A stretch of DNA of 11,225 nucleotides from Ciborinia camelliae (lineage: Eukaryota; Ascomycota; Leotiomycetes; Helotiales; Sclerotiniaceae), in NCBI GenBank assembly GCA_025890175.1, contig JANPYM010000004.1:2941131-2952355 (forward strand). The letters are read 5' to 3'. The notes under the pieces were generated by a model. It made no database searches. It saw nothing but the letters and a program-made list of their open reading frames with translations, and had not been told where the DNA came from. A program made the position numbers and the translations under genes. This document shows positions 5,878 through 11,225 of this stretch, in pieces. Numbering within the stretch: the first letter of the stretch is position 1; every line of letters starts with the position of its first letter.

Positions 5878-8180
5878 TTTAATTAGATTATTTTATTTAA
5901 TTAAATTATTCAAATAAACATTAATACACCCCAAAATCGAATATACAAAACTATTTATATTTTATATATACATATATAAATTAAAATCTTTTATATTTAT
6001 TTCCCTTACATCTACATATTTATAAATTTTAAATATCAAAAAATAAAAATTAAATATAAAAACTTTCAAAAAAATTTAATAAAATTAATAAAATCAAAAC
6101 TAAAAATATTTAAATAAAATATATATTTCAATTTTAATTAAAACTAATTTTTAAATCTTTATTTTTTTCTTTTTCCCATTTTTTTCATTTTTTATTTATA
6201 CCCCCTTAAAATCTTTAATACCCTCATTAAACAAATTCTTCTTTTTATATTAAAAATTATTTTACAAAATTATATAATATAATATTAAACAATTTAAAAA
6301 AACATTATAATTCAAAATTAATTATTTTAATAAAAAAATTATCGAAATTATAAAAAACTTTAAAATATTAAATATTTATAAAATAATTTAAAAACAATAT
6401 AAAAATAAAAATTAAAAAATTGTATATCAAAAAAATAATAATTGATTTTTATTATTATTTTTCAAAAAAATAAAAAATATTAAAAACTATATTTTAAATT
6501 AATATTTAAATAATTTATCTGTAAATCGAAAAATAATTAAAACTATAATTATAAGAATTCTGAAAAACAAAGGATTTACAAATCAACCCTTAAAATCCTA
6601 TATTAATAAATTAATACAAAATTTTATTATATTAAAAATAAAAAAATAAAAAATAAAAATTTTCGATATAAAAAGAAAAATTATATAAAGCCTTAAAATA
6701 ATTTGTAAATAATTTAAGAACTTTTCGGTATATTATATAAATAAAAAATTTAATTAAAAACTTTATAAAATATAAAATTTTAATAAATTTGAATTTCGAA
6801 TAAAAATTATACATAATAAAATAATATTTGTATTTAATAATATATTTAATATTTATATAAAAACCCTCAAAAATCAAAAACAAATAACTTTTATTAAAAA
6901 AATTAATATTAATAAAAATTATATACCCTTTATAATTATTATTAAAAAATAATAATATCAAACAAAATAATATAATTTAAATCAAATAAAAAATAAAATA
7001 ATTCAAATTAATAATTTTGAATATATTAATATATAAATTATTTTTGATTAAATAAAATATTTAATCAAATATATTAATTTTATTTTTAATAAAAATTTTA
7101 ATTAAAAGATTATATTATTAATAAATTTGTATTTATTATATAAATCAAATAAATTTAAAATTTTATATAATAAATTTAATATTATTTTATAATCCTTTTT
7201 TTTATATATAACCCATATTATATAATTTCTTAATATATCAGTTTTTTAATTTTATAAATATTAATATAATAAAATTATACAATTTATAAATTAATATAAA
7301 ATAATATTATATATAATATCAAATTTTATATAAAATTTACTTAAAATATAAAAGAAAACATTTAATAAAAAAACTATTAAAAACAAATTCAAAAAATCAA
7401 AATTATTTTTTTTATACAAAATTAATACTTTACACAAAATAAAAATTAATTTTTTTAAAATATTATTTTTATAATATTAATATAAATAAATTTATAAAAT
7501 CTTTATTATTTCTAATTATATATATTATATTATTAAAATTTAATATAACTTTAATTTAATTGAAAAATAATATATTTTTCGAATATTTTTCTCTTCAAAA
7601 TTTAATATATATAAAAAAATAATCAAATTAATAAATTATTAGAAAAATCAATATATTAAATTTTTTAATAACTTTTTTTGAAATACTTATAATAAAAATA
7701 TAATTAATATATATATTAATTTAATTTTAAAAATTATTATATTTAAAATATATTAAAATCTAAATCAAAATTTATAATAATATTATAAAAAACATATTAA
7801 ATAAAAAAATAATAAAAATAAACAATTTAAAAAAAAAAACAAAATAAATACCTTATTAATTTATATTATAAAAACTAATAAAATAACAAAAACAAAAAAA
7901 AATATATATTTATAATTATATTAATATCTTCGAAAATATAATAAATTTATCAAAATCCAATTAAAAATCGATAAATTTAAAAATCGATTTCAAAAAAAAT
8001 AAAATTTTTAAAACAAAACAAATTCAAAATTATTATTATTAATTTATATATTAAAAAAAATTTAATTATTTTTATATTTTAAAATTAATTAATTAAAACT
8101 AATAATACCCCTAATAAAAAAAACCTTAATAATAATATTTCGATAAATATTAAATTAATAAAAAGTCTATATATTAATAT

Positions 8181-8217
<37 letters not shown>

Positions 8218-8220
8218 AAA
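5878..8220. other. AT-rich (RIP-like) isochore, block A: G-depleted on plus
   Basis: Composition drops abruptly just after GTAGTTGGTACA. By hand count 5881-8220 has about 151 C and 36 G in 2,340 bases, so about 92% A+T with a C:G ratio near 4:1. No gene is intact. Frames consist of Ile/Lys/Asn/Phe/Tyr runs, as expected when C to T changes destroy coding DNA. RIP of transposons is the usual cause of such blocks in Pezizomycotina. The identity of the original element is not recoverable by eye. Confidence 0.75.
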
Positions 8221-8230
8221 AAGAAAAAAA
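8173..8230. repeat. (TAA)n followed by a poly(A) run
   Basis: About nine TAA/ATA triplets run into an uninterrupted A run of about 17, then GAAAAAAAG. It sits at the point where the strand composition flips from C-excess to G-excess. It could be a simple microsatellite or the degenerate 3' tail of a plus-oriented non-LTR retroelement. The second reading is inference. Confidence 0.7.
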
Positions 8231-9480
8231 GTTTTTATTAATTTTAATTTTAATACTAATTATTATGGATTTAAAGGTAATAAAAACAAAAAAAATGTTT
8301 AAGTATAGAATTCAAATTTGAAACTGGTGTATTAGCGATTGTTAGTGTTTAATATTAATCAATGGCGAATTTTTAGTGTAATGTTTAATTTGTAAAATAT
8401 TGATATATGTAAAACAGATTTATATAATTAAGTAAAAGATTTTAAAAGTTTATAGAATTTTATATTAAATAAAATATTATTGTTTAAATGATAATTGATA
8501 ATATATTATTAATTATTTAAAAAATAATAAAAATTTTATTTAAAAAATAATAAAAAATTTTAAAATTATTATTGATTTAATTAATTTTTTGTATTTTTTA
8601 TTTTAATAATTTTTTTTATTTTATTTAAAAAGTAATTTGTTAATTAAATTAATAGTATTTAAAATAATATTAGAAATAAAAAATATTTTTGTATTTATTT
8701 GATAAAGTATTAAAATCAATAGTATATAAAATAATATTATTAATGAATTTTATATATATTAATAAAATATAAATCTTTTTTTAAAATTTAAAAAATTTTT
8801 AGAAAAAAGTTTTTATAATATTTTAAAATAATAAATATAAAATATAAAAAATAATATAAAAATTATAAACAAAATTATAATTTAATTTATTTAAATATAA
8901 AAAATTGTTGGGATATTAATAATTTTTAATAATATATTATTTGTTTGTTTTAAATTAAATATTAAGTTTTTAAAATTTTAAAAATTATTTTAATATAAAA
9001 AAACAAATATTTTTTAAATAAAAAATTTTTTTTTTTTAAATTAAAATAATATTTCGAAATAATAATAAATATTATTTTTTTATCGATATTCAAAAAATAG
9101 ATTATATAATATAATATTTCGAAAAACGTTTTTTGATAATATAATATTAATTTGTTAATATGATTTAATCGAACAATATTATATAAATGAAATTTAAAAA
9201 ATATATATATAATATAATTTTAAATAAAAAAAATTAATAATATATAATAATTATTTAAATATTAAAAACTAAATAATATTTGGAATAAAATATAAATGAT
9301 TTTATTTTTTATTTAAATAATTTAAAAAAAGATATAAAATATAAAACGAATAATATATATCATAAATAATTATTTATTAATTTTTATTTTAATATAAATA
9401 AAAAAATATTTAAATTTTTTTAATAATTCGAAATTCAAAAAGAATTTATAAAATAAATATATAAATTAAAAAATATTAAT
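8221..9480. other. AT-rich isochore, block B: C-depleted on plus
   Basis: By hand count this block has about 72 G and 24 C in 1,260 bases. In 8221-9000 it is about 55 G and 11 C. This is the opposite asymmetry to its two neighbours. No gene is seen. A simple reading is an element or segment in the opposite orientation, or one whose other strand took the deaminations. Confidence 0.7.
8270..8420. other. Less-degraded island inside the AT-rich block
   Basis: G+C is about 20% here against about 7.5% for the block as a whole, with ordinary-looking words such as AAACTGGTGTATTAGCG. Two related segments, GCGATTGTTAGTGT (8335-8348) and GCGAATTTTTAGTGT (8365-8379), form a degenerate direct repeat spaced about 30 bp apart. 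No coding frame is present. It may be a remnant of the original sequence or a later insertion. Confidence 0.55.
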
Positions 9481-11225
9481 TAAATGTATTGTTTTATTAA
9501 TATTACAAATTATTATTTCAAAAAAATATATAATATTTTATTATATTATTCAAATTTTATTTAATTTTTTATAAATTATAAAAAAATAATAAAAACATTA
9601 TATTAATAAAATTTATTAAAATTAAAATAAAACTAAATCAAAAAATTATATAAAAAAACTAATTAATAAAAAAAATTTAATATTAAAAATATTAAAAAAA
9701 ATTATTAAAATATTATTAATATTAATAAATAGACTATTACATTATTATTTATAAAAATTTGTTTAAATATTAATATTATTAAAAAAAACATTTTAAAAAA
9801 AATTATTTTAAAAAAAAAAAAAATTTATATTAATAAAAAAATATTGAATTTTTTTAATAAAAAAATAACAAAATATATTAATAAAAAAACAACAAAACCT
9901 AATAATTATTTTAAATATTTTTATAACCCTAAATTTAAAAAAAAAAAAAATATATTATTATTATTATTATTATTATATTTAAATTAAAATATTAATTAAT
10001 AATATTTCATTATTTTATCAATTCAAACATTTAAATTAATATAATTTAATAAAATAAATATATTAAATAAAATTAAAAATCTATATCAAAAAAAAATATA
10101 CCTCTAATATCTATATCAAAAACTTACATTTTTACCTATAAAGATTATTAATTTATTATAAAAATAATAAATATATTAAAAAATAAAAAAATATATATTT
10201 ACTAATTTATTTTAATTATCCTAAATTTTTTTTATATAAATATAATTTTAAATTTTTTATAATTAAAAATAATAAATCCTAAAATCAATTAATAATCAAT
10301 AAAACTTTGTTTTTAATTTAATTTAAAATTTATTAAAATCATTTTAATACAAAAAGTTTATCAAAAAATAAATAAAAAAATATAAATTTTAATTTTATAA
10401 TTAAACCAAATATTTAATTCCAAAAAAATATAAACGAAATATAAAATCTTTACCTTAAAAATCTCTAATATCCTAAATAAATACAAAAATTTGAAATAAA
10501 CTTTTTTAAAAAAAAAAACAAACTATTATTTAATTATTATTTAATAAAATACTAAATCGAATTAAAACCAAATATTATTTTTTCATAAAACCTAATATAT
10601 ATTTTTTTAAAAAAAAAACTATTAATTTTAAAAAAATATTTAAAAAAATATTAATCGAAAAAATGAATTTATTGTTCAATAAACTTTATTAAAGCCCTAA
10701 TTATATTTATTTCAAAAAAAAATAAAAATTATCGGTTATATATTAATTATAAAAAATTAAATTAAATAATTAAAAAAAACCAGATATCTTTATTTTTAAT
10801 TAACAAATTTTTTAATCGATTATAAAAAAATATTATTTTTATTAAATTAAATTTAAAAAATATATATTATTAAATTCGAATTCAAATAAAAAACAAATAA
10901 AAAATAATATTTTATATTTATTATAAACAATTTAAATATTTAATTATATTATTTAGCTTTATAAACATTTTTATTATTTTTCAAATTTATATTAATTAAA
11001 TTTTTATAAAATTAATAAATATTATATATATAATATATTTTAATAATATATTGATTTATTTAATAAATATTTAATAATATATTAATAATATTTGTTAAAT
11101 ATTTAAAAAATTAATTGTTTACAAATTTTATATAAAATTTAAAAAATATATATTTAATAATAAAAAAATCAAATTTTTAGAATTTATAATATTAAGTAAT
11201 AATATTATTATAGAATTTAGTAAAA
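9481..11225. other. AT-rich isochore, block C: G-depleted on plus, runs off the end
   Basis: By hand count 9481-11040 has about 88 C and 21 G. The C excess fades or reverses in the last 185 bases (about 2 C and 7 G). There is a (TTA)n tract at about 9953-9976 and a direct repeat TCTATATCAAAAA near 10080 and 10110. No gene, tRNA or intact transposon frame is seen. The block continues beyond the window. Confidence 0.7.

Noticed and set aside
6632..6961. 109-codon minus-strand frame in the AT-rich block
   Set aside because: It is nearly all Phe, Ile, Lys, Asn and Tyr, which is what AT-rich DNA gives by chance or after RIP. I could not match it to a transposase, reverse transcriptase or integrase motif.
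9938..9980. Possible CRISPR-like or structured array in A/TTA repeats
   Set aside because: It is a simple (TTA)n microsatellite next to a poly(A) run, with no repeat-spacer pattern.
5878..11225. AT-rich block as mitochondrial DNA
   Set aside because: No mitochondrial genes, tRNAs or group I intron features are visible, and the complete loss of coding frames fits RIP-type decay better. A misassembly cannot be fully excluded.

Overview
The window looks like nuclear DNA of a filamentous ascomycete (Pezizomycotina, perhaps Leotiomycetes; the class is a guess). The signs are one gene with four short introns carrying GTRNGT donors and CTRAY branch sites, many intergenic microsatellites, TAGGTA/CCTAGG-type motifs, and a 5.3 kb block of about 92.5% A+T of the kind left by repeat-induced point mutation (RIP) of transposons.

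Layout. (1) 1-918: low-complexity DNA whose plus strand is almost free of G. It holds pyrimidine tracts, a diverged tandem duplication, a 12-bp minisatellite, an A-rich tract, a 10-bp repeat and an exact (CCCTCAC)8 array that ends beside the stop codon of the gene. (2) 919-2628, minus strand: one complete five-exon gene for a 462-residue GPI-anchored glycoside hydrolase family 76 protein of the Dfg5/Dcw1 type, a cell-wall mannosidase/transglycosidase. This is the only gene I can support. (3) 2629-5877: its promoter, then about 3 kb of gene-free intergenic DNA with microsatellites, TAGGTA/CCTAGG motifs and a perfect 22-bp palindrome. (4) 5878-11225: an AT-rich isochore that begins abruptly and runs off the window end. 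It has no intact gene. Its base asymmetry changes sign: G-depleted on plus in 5878-8220, C-depleted in 8221-9480, and G-depleted again in 9481-11040.

The gene product is predicted to enter the secretory pathway through its signal peptide, receive a GPI anchor at its C-terminus and act at the plasma membrane/cell wall interface, attaching GPI-mannoproteins to wall glucan. No partner genes lie in the window, so there is no operon or cluster to interpret.

I did not find a new multi-gene system. The signals most worth following are the alternating strand asymmetry and the retained TpCpG sites in the AT-rich block, and the G-quadruplex-capable, G-skewed sequence that starts right after the gene's stop codon.
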